From Onchocerca lupi (lineage: Eukaryota; Nematoda; Chromadorea; Rhabditida; Onchocercidae), in the NCBI GenBank assembly GCA_028564675.1, contig JAOVVO010000207.1:1-64000 (forward strand): a DNA stretch of 64,000 nt, read 5' to 3'. This document shows, one piece after another, positions 25,273 through 38,436 of this stretch; position 1 is the stretch's first letter; every line of letters begins with the position of its first letter. The notes under the pieces were generated by a model, which had not been told where the DNA came from, ran no database searches, and worked only from the letters and a program-made list of their open reading frames with translations. A program made the position numbers and the translations under genes.

Positions 25273-28200
25273 ATGACATCTCGATCAGTTACTGCTCGTC
25301 CAAAAACTTCTGCTGGTACACGAGCTACTTCGGCTAGACTTCGTAAACCATCATCATCATCTTTGCATGCTGCTCAATATAGTAAATATATTACTTTATT
25401 TCCTAATCTTATATTTCAGTTTTTCTGTGTTTTATCAGAAAAAAATTAATATCAGTTAATAATTTTTAGCAGTAATTTCATGTATATTCTAGATATTACG
25501 GAACGACCAGTTAGTCGTGCCGCAATGGTATCGGAATCAGTTGTACCAACTCCTGCATCACGAACAAGTATAATCTTTATTTTGTTTTATTTTTTACTGT
25601 TAGAAATATGCATTATCAACGAAAGTTTTTAATTTTTTTGAAATTTCGAAATTCCATTACCAATGGAAACTTGTCCACATTTATTGGAAGTTAAGAAAAG
25701 CCAATTTTAAGTTTTTGAAAAAGTACAAAAATCAGTCAATAACTTATCTTTAAATCTTAAACGTTACATGAAGTTTTTTAAAAACTATTAAAAATTTCTG
25801 ACAAAAAATTTAAAATACAACTCTATATTCGGATTATTGATCGAATTTTTTCTTTATTTTCTTCTGAAGATGAAAAGAAACATCAATTTTACATCAATCA
25901 ATTGGGTTGAATGCTTTAATACTGCTTTTATAATCCACATACCTTAATAATAATGTAGTTTTAAACAAAACCTTAAATTTTTTACTTTTACTAGCCGAAA
26001 AATTGTTTTATTCGTTTTATAGATTATGCTGATTTCTTCTTAGATCAAAAAATTCATACTTTGGTAGTTCAGAAGGAATTTTGGTTATACTCTTTAAATG
26101 AATAAATTTAAATTAATGCAAATTTTTATTCACGGTTTATGCCATTTTGTTTTTAATAGTGTTGAATGGCTTGTGATGATGGCGATGTTTTTGTTAAATG
26201 TACAAAAATAAGCTGCGTATCAAGTTGTTTATAAAACTAAGAAGTTATATCATAATATTGATAAATGCTATTTGCTATGCACAGAAGTAAACTGAAATAA
26301 AAAATAAACAACTAAATAATAATATAACTGAACTGAGAAATTGTTTAATTATCAGAATGTCGCAAATGTTATTTCGTGTTTATTATTTCACAAAAATGTT
26401 GCATGTGATTTGAAGGATTAACAAAGTTGACCATACAATTGCGATTTTTTTTACTTTCAATTTACTATTCCTTGATTTGTACGTAGTAATATTTCTAATA
26501 TATTCATGGCATAAAAAACTAATGCTTAAAATTTCATTCAATGAGTACAGTATAAAAAGTGAGCAAGTATTATAAATACAATGAATAATTATAATTCAGA
26601 AAGAAATTTAAGAAATTTAAATTTTTTAATTTTCAAGTTCAAATTTCAATTTTTATAAGTTATTATAAGCTCTATATATTTTATACAGCTGTAGATAACT
26701 TTGGTAAGATTGACAGTGATAAGAAGGAAACTATAAAAATAGATAACACTTACATTAAAAACAGAAAATGAATCGGGACGTTAATTAATGCCGTTAATCA
26801 AAAATATTATAGATAGTCGAATTGGATCTGTCTCACCATCACGATTAAATTCAACCATGGCAAGTTTTCCTTTTTTGTTGAATTTCTTCGAAAATTAACA
26901 TAAATATTATTTACACAGTAAAATTTATATAAACATTAATTTTTTAACTTTTAATCTTATTTTTTCTCAGAGTTTCACATAACGATAAGTTTGAATTTCA
27001 GAGCAACGAAAAGATTCGAAATCGAATAGGTACGGCTCAGGGTGGAAGATTAGTGACGGGTACGATTCAAATAGCACCAAGTCGTACTGCGATGCGACCT
27101 GTAACACAACAAGGATTAACCGGTGTTAGGACACCAGCCAGAGTTGGAGGTTAGATTGCTTTTTTTATAAATTTTTTTTTTTTTTTTGAGAATCTAAAAG
27201 AGAAATCTCCGGATTGGAAAACAGAAAAAGGAGGAAAGATATCTTAGCATTTTGTGCTTTCGTGAAGCATGATTAGTTAAATCTAATACAATTTTGAAAT
27301 GTCTAATTTAACTCTTCAAAGACGAATTTTAAAATTTCGAGTTATTAATTATTTTTTCAACATAGCTGGACGTTTCGTGGTCGACAAGAGCTATTATATG
27401 TCATTACTTCGAACACAAATGAACAATTTGATGCTTGAAATTGATAAATTGCGTGGTGAATTGAACAAAGGTGAACGTGATCGACAAAATTTATTGATTT
27501 ATGAAAAAAAGTAAATATATACTATTTCAAGTAAAAGTTTGGAAATAATGGATAATTAACTTCAATAGTTTTCCTATTTTCTGCTTGAGATGAAAAATTT
27601 GAAATTCAAAACGGAGCTATAATTTATCAATTAGCATTAATGTATTTATGCGAAATGAAAATTCGAAAATCAGTCAATGATTTGTTTTTTTAAACATTAG
27701 ATAGAAAAAAAAAATAATTTTTTGAAAATAAAAACTCAAAATCAATCAATAATTTGTCTTCAAGCATTATATCAGCAAATAAATAAGCTTTTATTTTCTG
27801 CTAGATAAAGAAAGAATCAATATCATAAGAAAAAAATCATTATCAGTACATAGAAAATGACGTATTTAACGATAGAATTAAAACGATAGTTTTTGGATAT
27901 CGCATTTGTTGTCACGAAACTTGAATGTTGAGAATAGGAATTTTTCACGACCAGGTTATTAAATACTTTACTACGTAAAGTATTTTAGAATACAGTAGCA
28001 AATAATCGTCCAGTAAACCCGTGGTCACAATAGATTAAAAAACATAAGAAAAAATGAGAAAATCGCGGTGGAAGTTAGCGAGTAGTGATGATGATGGTGG
28101 TGGTGGTGGAAGATTAGCCCCTTCGTCGCTGTCGACAAAAAATTGACAATCCTTTTTGGATCGTCGGCTGCCGATTATATATCGCTTTAGTCCACGCCCT

Positions 28201-31200
28201 GGTGCTGTCTGGATGTTATTAATGCAGAACGACGTCTCAACAATCAAAAAAGGCGCCAGCCTTTCATTGCATCATTCCTTGCCGCTCATGAGACTTGGTC
28301 TTTAGACTGGATAATAAAACTAAATTTATCAAACAATATTAGAGATTTCAAAAAGTATCGAAATTACGTCTAGACTTTAGTCCTTTACAACTTAAAAATT
28401 TTAACTGACATTTATTGTATTTAACTTTTTACGAAATAAAATGAGAAAGGAAAATATAAAATTATTTTAATTACATCAATATGAATCATTTCTTCGGCTA
28501 TTCCGACACTTGCTAAAGATACATTTCTGTGTTACATGGTAACATTCTCAGGGCAGAAGAGGAAGCGAACATAATTCGAACATTGCAAGGACGTTTGCTG
28601 GATTGCAACAAGGTTAGAAATAAAAACCTTAAAAGTGCTAAATTAGAATTTAAAAAAAGATTTAATAAAATTACCCTTATTTAGTAGAACTCTGTAATTC
28701 AATATTTTAAAAAATTTCTAAAGTTTCCAATTGCAATTTTTTTTTTACAACACCAAATAATATTTGTAGATAGTGGATTTGATGAATACAAATTCGGAAT
28801 TACACGAAATTGAAGATGAATTAGCTAAATTGCATGAAAAACGAAGTGATGCAGAAAAAAACTTAGCAGAATTAGTTGAAGAGCGACGTATGAAAGAAGA
28901 AGACATACGAAAAGTTGAAAATGAAATCGAAGAACAGAAAGCTCGGAATAATGCCATATTTCATTCGATGGTATTTAAAATACTTATTGAATTCAAACAA
29001 AATTCTTGCTTTTCTTTCTTTTTTTAATGTAGGACACCACAAATTTATTTATCTTCCAATAACTTTAAATTTATTTTATGGACATTCAGAATCCAGCAAT
29101 TTGTGATGCATATGAAGAACTAAAGAAAGAAAATGAAGAATTGCTGGAGGAATATCAGATGAAACAGGAAGAACTTAACGAGCTGAATCAAAAGAAGGAA
29201 CAATTTGATGAACATTTGACGAAATTTCCTCTCAAGCAACAAGCTAGCATGTTTTAACAAAAGATTAAATATCAGTACTTATGAATGCATTGAAATATGA
29301 TTTATTTATGAAAAAATAATTTTCATTTATAGGGCTTATTTAGAAATTTATTATTATTACCAAAAACTGAATAATTTTTAAATAAAATGAACCACTATTG
29401 AGTCTCCTTTTTCTTTTTTTTCTCATATTTGATTTATTTCGAAATTTTAACAAAATTTTCGAAACATATAAAGATTGCTTTTTTTTATATTTTCTGTTTT
29501 GTCTAGTGTTTTTGACTATTTTCAGTATGATTTTTTTGATTTTGCTTCTTTATCTTTTATTGGTGTTTTTGTCTATGGTTTATCTCATTTTCTGAGTCAT
29601 CGAATAGCTTGATATTTTACAAGGCTATAATATTGTTTTTATAATTCTTTTTTATTTTTTTTTTTTTGTTTTAATTTCGGTAGTTTTTGATGTTTTTTTT
29701 TTTTTTGTTAATTAATTATAGTCCATTTCTGTTTAATTTGCTGGGCTACGGTCGTTATGTTGAGAAGATTATTATTATTTGATTTTTTTTTTTTATTTTG
29801 TTTTTTTCTCTTCATTTCATATGAATTTTTTGAAACGATCAAATACATACACCCACAAACACACAAATATATATAAATACACACACACATACGTACATAC
29901 ACTCCCATACACGCACATAAAGAAATATACACGTAAGTACAATTTATTAATAAGAAATGCTTGAAGTAAATCTTTGAAGTTCTTTCAACTTTTTAAATAT
30001 GACAACTGTTTTTTCCATTTATATATCGTATATATACGACTTTTTTCTTGCCAAATCATTCCATCGTAATATTCTTTTTCTTACAGCTGAACTTTATGAA
30101 CGATTGGCGGAATTAGAAGAGAAAAGGTTGACAATCGTTGATGAAATTAACGCAGAAGGTACACCAGATGAACAGCGTGAACGTTTATTACAAACAGTCA
30201 TTCGTACAACTGATGAAATCAATATAATACAAAAGCAGTAAGTATTATTTATCCGATGTACATTTTTTTAACGCATGCTTTTCAGTTTTAGACTCTATTA
30301 ATATTAAATATCAACTACTAAATCATATGTTTTATAAAATTTTACCAATGAAGAGAAAAAGAACGATTTTATTACTTATGATTTAATATATATCATTGAA
30401 CTGTGTGAAAAATTTATGCCATTTTTCTGTTGTTTTAATTTATAGATTAGATGATGTTAATGAGCAGATTGAGCACTTAACGGAGGAATTACGTGAATTC
30501 GATATTGAAATGGAAAATGTCGCTGGTGAATTGTTAACTCTATTTAAACAACCATATTCATATTATCTTTATCATTATTATTTCATCAATTTTATTTTTT
30601 GCTGTCATGTTTGATAATTTTGAATCTGAATTTTTACAAAAATTCAATGTTGAATTTTGAAAATATTGAGATATTTCATTTTTATTCAGGTGAAAAGAAC
30701 GAGAAATACCGGGAACTTAAACTAAAAGAAATGCAGATAGATGAATTTTTAAATTCATTTGACAGTTTGAGAACGGAAGAAGAGTTACGCATCGATGAGA
30801 TATCCGCTGAAGTGATCCGTATATTAGAATTAATCTCAACAAATATTACTAACTTGTGTTTAATCTCCCAAAATATTAAGCTGGAACTTACTGAATTCAA
30901 GATCAATGAAAATATTTCAACGTCAGCATTAAATGAATGTAAATTTTGAATTAATAAGTTTGCTCAAAATTTCCTGAAATGAAAAAAAAAAAAAAAAACT
31001 GCAATCTCAGAAATCTGAGAAAATTCTGAGATCTCTCAAATTTATTATCTTTTCTTTTTAAGATCTGAAATGAATAGTGATAATAATTCTATAACTGATA
31101 ATATTATAAACTGAAACCCAATATTTATAGTGTATATTCGTTTACAAGAAGAATTAGTCGAAATGGATAAACTGGAAAAACATCTGAAAATCGATAATAA

Positions 31201-33064
31201 TCAAATTAGTGAACGAATAAAAGAAATGGATGAAAAAATGAAACAGTTTGAAAATATCGATGATTTGAAATCTCATACGGAACAGAAGCGTGAGGCATGA
31301 TTAATAAAATTTTTACCGAAAGACTTTCGGGCATTCCAATAATTGATTATATTCATAAATGGATATGATTATAAAAGTTATTTTCTTTTTAGGAATTAAG
31401 AAATCGCCGCAAAATTTTGGAGGAAGAATTACCTAAAACTAACAATTCATATCAAAAACTGATGAGTGAATTAGAGCAAACGAAGTATAGACTCGAAAAA
31501 AGCGACGGGTATATAAAAGTAAGTAAATATTGGTCAATTTTGAATTTTTCAAAAAAGGATACAGCGCAAGGAATTCATGTTATGAATTCAAAAATGTTTT
31601 GAGAAATCTAATTTGTCAGGATAATAATTATGGATGCATATTCGTCTTTTGATTAATTCTTATAATAGAAACGTACATTTCAAGATTAGATTAATTCAGC
31701 ATAAATTACGTTAACATTTTTAGCATATAATCATTTTGCCATCGTTTTAAGTCCTCGATAAGTTCTATTGCACGAAGTTTTGTAAATCTGTGTAAATTAA
31801 TTTGGAAAAGATTTTAGCTGAAAAATGCAGAAAAGAAATGGCAATCTGTGGAAAAAGATCTGCATATATTACGTGAAGCAGCAGCACAACGAGAAGTGGA
31901 AACAAATTATGAAGTTTTTAAGGAAGAGGTAAAATATATGAGTTATATTATCTATATATATTCAGCTGCAAAAATATGCACATGTACGTATGAATATTCA
32001 AATTCAAAAATCACGAATTGGTCAGATGTAGGAAGCAAATTATATTATTCTAGAAGAGTGACATGCAGCACCAAATATTGCAATTTAGGCATCATTCTCA
32101 ATAATGTATCATCGGTATCATGTTACTCTATCACCACATTGCCGCATAATTTTGAGTGAAAATATAAAAATTTATTCGGAACAAGTAGGTGGAAAACTCA
32201 TATGAATGCATGGCATAAGAAAAATAAGTAAAAGTTGTAGAATACAAAAAAAAAAAAATTATGATGGGTACTTGCCAATGTATATGAAAATGAAATCGAA
32301 AAAAATAAGTACAGTGCTAGGAATTCCATGGGTTTGCTGTTTGCGATAATAGACATAATTTGGAGAAGACGATAATATTTCATATTTGTCAAAGAGACGG
32401 TTGTATTTTCTACATAAATTTAAAATGTTAAGGATATTAGGTACACCATTTTTTTCAAATACCTCAAAATTTATTTCGAAAATTTTGTCATGCAAGTTAC
32501 AATATATTTCTGTAACGATTTTTTTCGAGTATCATTTGAAAAAAATTGCATTAAGCATTGAACCATTTGACAGTTAATCATTCGAAGATTTGGAAATTTT
32601 CAGCCTCTATTGAATTTACGAATAACTTTTTAATCAAATCTATCTTAAATAATGGTTAATTTATCGCAAATATTTCAAATTCGTATTATGACTTCCATGC
32701 TTAAAATTGTTTTTCAACGAAATTAGTAGTCGACGAAAAAAAATCTTGCTCATTAATTTGATTTGAATTCACAATCTTCATTGAGAATTAATCTAAAAAA
32801 AATTGAAATAATCCTAAAATTTGAAAATATTAATTATGTAACTTGTAATGTAACTTGTACAATTATTTGACTTTTGTACTTTTGCCGTTCTTCATGTAGT
32901 TACAAAAATATAAGATCAAAAATTAAGTTTAAAAGAATGCTTTGCATGAATTCCAGTTAAATTTTATCAATTCAGAATATCCTTATATATGCTTGTAATT
33001 TTAGGCATTACGACTGAAAGCAGCGTACAACGCAATATTGATAGCATATATGAAACGCTGTTGA
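25273..33064 (+). CDS. ift-74: Intraflagellar transport protein 74 (IFT-B core, IFT74/CMG-1 family)
   Basis: IFT74 pairs with IFT81 in the IFT-B core, which carries tubulin into cilia; in nematodes this means sensory-neuron cilia. Exons: 25273-25381, 25493-25567, 26813-26859, 27002-27149, 27366-27510, 28552-28612, 28770-28970, 29090-29246, 30087-30237, 30446-30525, 30690-30938, 31131-31294, 31393-31518, 31818-31928, 33005-33064. This gives 627 aa, close to human IFT74 (600). Residues 1-126 are basic and disordered (RPVSRAAMVSES, GGRLVTGTIQIAPSRTAMRP), the family's tubulin-tail-binding type of N-terminus. The rest is coiled coil, starting with FVVDKSYYMSLLRTQMNNL. It includes the signature EGTPDEQRERLLQ and RNRRKILEEELPKTNNSYQK. 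All phases fit, but introns 3, 8 and 12 begin with GC instead of GT (26860, 29247, 31295). If intron 8 were not spliced, translation would stop after QQASMF. Confidence 0.94.
28035..28310. other. Less AT-rich island in IFT74 intron 5
   Basis: In an intron of about 1 kb, this segment has clearly higher GC content than its surroundings. It contains a TGATGATGATGG/TGG repeat and a minus-strand open frame with a Pro/Ser run. No known protein, tRNA or snoRNA was recognised. It could be an intronic regulatory element or a nested antisense transcript. Confidence 0.3.
29846..29935. repeat. CA/TA microsatellite in IFT74 intron 8
   Basis: Imperfect CACACA and TACATA repeats inside the 840-base T-rich intron between exons 8 and 9. 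Confidence 0.8.
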
Positions 33065-35400
33065 GAAATATTTCATTATCACGTTGAGAACAATTTCAGT
33101 ATTCTCTTTTGATTACCTAAGTATCATTTTAATGCCTTTATTGCATTGATTTCTCAATATATACCTTAACGATTGTCTTGAGATTAGCACAAAAAAACGT
33201 CGTCCACATTTAACCAAAAAAATTATTTTGACTCTTTAGATGTGAAATATATAAAATTTTAGCATAATTAATGTGTGTTACTAATTTTGTGTTTTACAAA
33301 AAACTGAATAATATTATAATTATAAAAAGTAGTGGATGGAATAAAATTATGCATTTTTCTTCCAACCAAAAATTGCAATACTTTCGTTTACGGGGCTACT
33401 TGATAAGATACGAGGCCGTATCTGATGCATCGTATCGGCTCAGCCTAACAAAGGATCGCTGTTTTCATAAAGCGTTGCAGTTCCTGTAGCGTGCATTGTA
33501 AGTATCCGATGCAATAACGTAAATTTATTCGGAAACATTAAGCAAAGTTCGAGCCAGAATTCTCTTTCTAATTAAGGAATGAACAGACCGGAGTTGGGAA
33601 TAAGGACGCTGTTTTTGCAAGTTGTCATGGTTTTTATAATGTCTTACCAACATTATTTGATAATAATGTGATTTTAGAAAAAGTGATGAAGCAATTTTTA
33701 TTAAATAAATTGACGCAATCTCAGTATCGGGAATTCATTTTCTCTATTCACGATAAAGCAATATGCTGTTAATAGTGAGGGCTAAAAAAATATTAGAAGA
33801 AAAATCGTAGGCAGATTTATTGCAATAGTTCCATCCGATTCTTTGAAATCGTAAATTAGTTTTATGTATAAAAAGGTAAGTAAGAAATTACTAATTTTAT
33901 TAAGGAAATTAGAAATTTAAAAAATCAATAAATCCAGAGCTAATATATTTATGTATGTAGCTATAAACGACAAAATTAACTGAAATAAAACCATGATTTC
34001 CAAAACTCGAAAAAATATTTTAGTGATTGTCCTTTTTAAGAAAAAATTTTGGCAAGCCCGTGTTATTAGTGGCATGGAATTCGGTTAGTTTGATCAATCA
34101 GCACTACAATAATAAAGCTTGTACTAGAAATTTGACAACTTCTGCAATGTTTTGGAATTAAATTTGTTTAATTTCGTTTTTCCTTTTTTCAAGTTTACTT
34201 ATTCAGCAACTTTTTCTTTTTCAATCACTTCTCATTTCCTGTTTCTTTATTTTTTCTAGAAATCAGTCCAATAGTTCCTTAAATCAAAAATCTTATTTTT
34301 CAATTGTTTTTCAGCAAAATTTAAAAATATATTTCTTTTTGTATGAAAAATATAACTTTCACTCTAACAATGTTCTGATTTCTCCAATTGAAATATTTGA
34401 CTGTAAACAATAAAACTTGTATGTAATTTCATTGAAATGGTGTTTTTGGAATGGAATTCTTTTCTTTGATGTGGCATTGTAGTTTATATGAAATAATTTC
34501 CTGCAAAATTTGGAAAAGTATTTCTTAGATCTAATTTTGATATTTCTGAAGATCTAACTCCCAGAAGGTTGTAGAAAATTTGTATCTCTTTTTTAATTAA
34601 CTTCGTTTTCGAATTGACCAGTTAAAAAAAAAGAAAAGAATTATTGAAGAAAGATTTAAGCAACAGTGAGGAATATTGATTGGATATTAAATTTAAGTTT
34701 TATGGTATTTGATCTTCTGATTCTTATAGAAATAAGCTGAATGCGCAACTCCGTATCATCTGTTTTAGTTAAATTATTCATGTAGTATTTTGAAATTGCG
34801 AATAATAATACAAAAAGAAAAGATGTAATAAAACCCTTTGACTGAAATTCACTAATTCTTGAACAAGAGATTTCCTGTTCATTTTTTTTTTTTTTTTTTT
34901 TTTTGATTTTCCTAACAAAACTTCTCGTTAAAATATTCTCAAATCAATGGATCAAAAACAAAAAATTCCTTGTACAAATTAAACATCGTTTTGTTGTCAT
35001 AAGCAGAATAGCCTTGCCAAAAAATTCAGAAGATTTTACTTTTATATATGTACTTTTAACAATCCGAATTATAATTTTTTAAAAAATATTTCGTAATCTT
35101 TAACAAAGATTCATTCATTTTCAGCTAATAACAAATATCTCACAAAACGGACATTCGATATAAGATCTAATAGCATGAAAGCATACTTTTTTCTACGGAT
35201 ATTATTGAACATGGAGGCATCTTTATGCTCTGTTGAAATCGAAAGTTACGTTGTCCGATTTTGTATCTGAAAAAGAAATATGAAGCGACAATATCAAATT
35301 TTTTTTTTGTCTCATAAATCATAATTGTAATGAAGGCCATATTAATCTTGTTTTTCCTTTTCTACTCGAACATTTATTCAGGTTTGTTCAAAGCCTAATC
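33065..35400. other. Intergenic, 3' of IFT74
   Basis: AT-rich non-coding sequence with T tracts. A small, less AT-rich patch at 33,380-33,500 has short palindromes (GATACGAGGCCGTATC) but no recognisable gene. Confidence 0.45.
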
Positions 35401-35408
35401 GTGAATTA

Positions 35409-35835
35409 CATTCTTTTGTTCTTAAATTTAGTCTATTTTAACTTTATCTTACACCTAGAATAAAAGTTTAAAAGGAAAATATTGAATCCTATATTCATTT
35501 TAAGATGTATTCGACTATTAAGTCTAGTTCATTTAGCATGTTTTTTTTTTTTGTTGTTGTACGTTTTAGATATCATTACATTCTTTTGTTTTTAAATTTA
35601 GTCTATTTAGCTCTTTTTTTGCAATTTTTATCTTACACCTAGAATAAAAGTTTACCGGGAAAATATTGAATCTTAAATTCGTTTCAAGAGGTGTTCGACT
35701 TTTAAGTTTAGTTCGTTTAGCACACTTTTTCTTGTTATAAGTTTTAGGTATCATTAATTTCTTTTGTTTTTAAATTTAGTCTATTTTAACTGTTTTTTTT
35801 TTTTGGAATGTTTATCTTGCCCCTAGAATAAAATT
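35409..35835. repeat. Tandem repeat, about 2.5 copies of a 170-177 bp unit
   Basis: The block TTCTTTTGTT-TTAAATTTAGTCTATTT recurs at 35411, 35581 and 35758, giving periods of 170 and 177. Shared downstream blocks are ATCTTACACCTAGAATAAAA, GAAAATATTGAATC and TTCGACT-TTAAGT. The copies differ in T-tract length and by scattered substitutions. Confidence 0.85.
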
Positions 35836-35989
35836 ATATCCTAAATCAGTATCGGTGGCAGAAATTTCCTAACCAATATCAAACAATCTCAAAAAGCACA
35901 AGCAACAATTTATCAAAGGACCACTTCTGGTATTCTTTATATTATTCGCATACTGTTCTTTTTCCTTTGCTTGCTATTATAAAGTGCGA

Positions 35990-36135
35990 TATTGTTTATA
36001 ATGTGGTCTAAACCCAACAAAGGCTATTGTTGACCTAATCAAGTCCCAGCAGCAAAAAGATCTCCAATCCAACGACCCTAGAAACCCAAATCGCAAATCA
36101 ATCAGAACTTCTCTTTCCCCAACAAATGTGACAAG
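35990..36135. other. Segment resembling the 3' part of the Helitron block
   Basis: It shares ordered short blocks with 24,480-24,600. Examples are ATTGTTGACCTAATCA versus ATTGCTGACTTAGCCTAATCA, then TCTCCAATCCAAC, then CAAATC near AATCAGAACTTCTCTTTCCC. A second copy of the same dispersed element is likely but diverged. Confidence 0.35.
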
Positions 36136-36870
36136 AAGAAGTACTATAAGTATTGCAAATGGTACCATAATATTGTGAATAGTATATGAATATTATGAAG
36201 AGAAGTACCACAAATATCACAGGCAATACTTTAGTAAACATAATAGTAACCCACAATTACCAAAGTTGAATGCATCAAATTTCATCATGTGAAGACCAAT
36301 ACTTTTCGGAAAATATTTGATGCAACAAATCTCATTCAAAATTTGAAAATCCTTTTTACTGTCGAAATTATAAAAATTTGCTGCGATGCATCAATCCGAA
36401 TAATCGAATTTGAAATTCATAATACCTAAACTTTGATATGTTAGCAAAATGATAATCCGATTAGTATTATATGTGAACTATATATGATTAATCTAAATTA
36501 ATTAGTTCGATAAATGATAAAATAAGTTATATTTCATCATATTTGCTGTTTATAACGTTTAGAGAGAAATTTCTTATATTTTCGCAGATTTTTGATTAAA
36601 ACTTCTTCAAAATATAGTGATGGCAATTTTTTGCTTCTTTTCTTCTTTCTTATAGAATACAATTATTTATACTGGAAAAGTTTTACCAAAAGACTTTTTC
36701 AATGCAGTTAAAGTGAAAAATAGTGCTTTGATCATTTCTCAATCGTGGAGAGTGATGTCGATCAATAGCCAAATACCACCAGTGAGATTAGGCGAGTTGA
36801 TTGTAAGTTTAGTCGATCAGCTTCCAAAGATAAGCTGAACTGAACTGAATTGAATTGCGTTGAGTTGAGT

Positions 36871-37015
36871 CGAGTTGGCTGAGTAGCGTCCAATCGAGTT
36901 GGGCTAAGTTGCGTCGAGCCGAGTTGGACTGAGTTATATCGAGTCGAGTTGGGTAAGTAGCGTCCAGTCAAGCTGGTTGGGTAACGTCCAGTCGAGTTGG
37001 GCTAAGTTGCGTCCA
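36871..37015. repeat. Minisatellite, six 24-25 bp units
   Basis: Units start with CGAGTTGG and end near GCGTC(C/G)A. Starts are at 36871, 36895, 36920, 36945, 36969 and 36993. The block is preceded by shorter GAGTTG/GAATTG repeats from about 36,838. It is GC-richer than its surroundings. The open frames within it are products of the repeat, not genes. Confidence 0.9.
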
Positions 37016-38436
37016 CACCGTATCATAAAACCTTTATTTGAAGATAGCTCCTTTCTTAATACAACAAGATTTATATGTATTAGAAATGGGAGTGGTTTAC
37101 ATTAAACACCGAAAACTGTTAAGACCCAATTACAACATAAGCATCGTGACAAGATCTAATAAAAAGATTAGGATGTAAATTTGGACAAAAATGTGAAGTA
37201 CTGTAAGCGATCGATAGCAAGGGCATTTTCCGTATGAAAGGAAAACAAAGATATGAGCATAGATAAAAACAAGAAATACATGGGAAATAAATCTTATGTA
37301 AAAATTAGTTAAATGATTCGCAATATTGGTTACATTCATTTACAGTGAGGAATTTACTTATTTATTTGTTTGGTGTCGCTGAAATGAGCGAAGAAGGTCA
37401 GAGAAATCTGATTTCTTTGTTTTAAAGGAAGTAATTTGTAACCGCTGACGGCTGTAAAAAATTTATTTCTTTCTTTCAAATTAAATGACTCAGTTTTATG
37501 GCCTTGTTGAATAGCTTAAGCTTGTTTTATGGCTATGTCAAATGCTTTAACCTTTGTTTTATATTGCTGTAAATTATACCATAAGAGCGCTATCTCATGC
37601 GCTAAGAAAAGCTTTCTCATATTACAGAGATGCTTCTTTGTGCATCATTTTAAAGGAAGGCTAACGAAGGATGCGGTTGGTTCCTCCGTCTGGGATTTAT
37701 AAACGCAATAAAAGAATAATCAAATACCAAACTCGACTAACCAACCGAATTCATGGCTGCCCATTCTTTGAAATGATTTTTGTGCTCAAATTCTATTCTT
37801 TTTTGTGGATGGAGGATCCTGATACAGTATTGAGCTACAAAAAAGCTCCTTTGTTAGCGCAGGAAAATGCTCCTTTGCTAGCGCATGATGAAAAAGAGCT
37901 CTTTTTTAAAGCTCATTGACTTAATGGACAAAAAGTGGTTTCACAATTAACTACAATAAATATGCAATTTTAAATTTAAAACAAAGGAATCACTGATTCT
38001 CTTCTTTTATCCTCGCGATTTCAATGAAGCTAACATTTTTCTCTTGAGAAAATGAAATAGATATGGAAACTCCCAAGAAAATTTGATAAAATTCGAAAGG
38101 ATTTCACTTTCTACATTCAAAAAAAAAAAAAAAAAAGCTTCCTGTAATGAATCTTCCAAATTTTATTTTTTCAAATATCTAAAAATTAAGTTTACTTCAA
38201 CTATACTAAAACTTTCACCAAACTTTTATCTAACTAATGGGAAAAAATCTTATATTTTTTTGACTTTTTTAGTCTTGAATTAGAGACCCTCTAGCTATTA
38301 CGAATCAGGTATGTCAGTACTAGGTTTCATTGGTTTTATACGATATTATATGCAATATCGCGCTTATTTAATAGCAAGGATTAAATGAACAATACACAGT
38401 AAGTAATAAAATATTAACAATCGTTTGAATGCTTAC
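37016..38436. other. Intergenic region
   Basis: No supported gene. An 82-codon plus-strand open frame (37671-37919) contains an internal duplication (APLLAQEN / APLLAHDE). It lacks homology that I recognise, so I do not call it. Confidence 0.4.

Noticed and set aside
29246..29260. End of a separate protein at QQASMF followed by stop
   Set aside because: The next exons continue the IFT74 coiled coil in phase, with the signature EGTPDEQRERLLQ, so a GC-AG intron is the better reading.
29708..29964. Open frames rich in Cys/Tyr/His on both strands
   Set aside because: They translate a CA/TA microsatellite inside an IFT74 intron.
36762..36971. Asn/Ser/Thr/Gln-rich minus-strand frame
   Set aside because: It is the translation of the minisatellite and the GAATTG repeats before it, not a protein gene.
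37671..37919. 82-codon plus-strand frame with an APLLA duplication
   Set aside because: There is no recognised domain, no splice context and no second exon. The duplication is a short DNA repeat.
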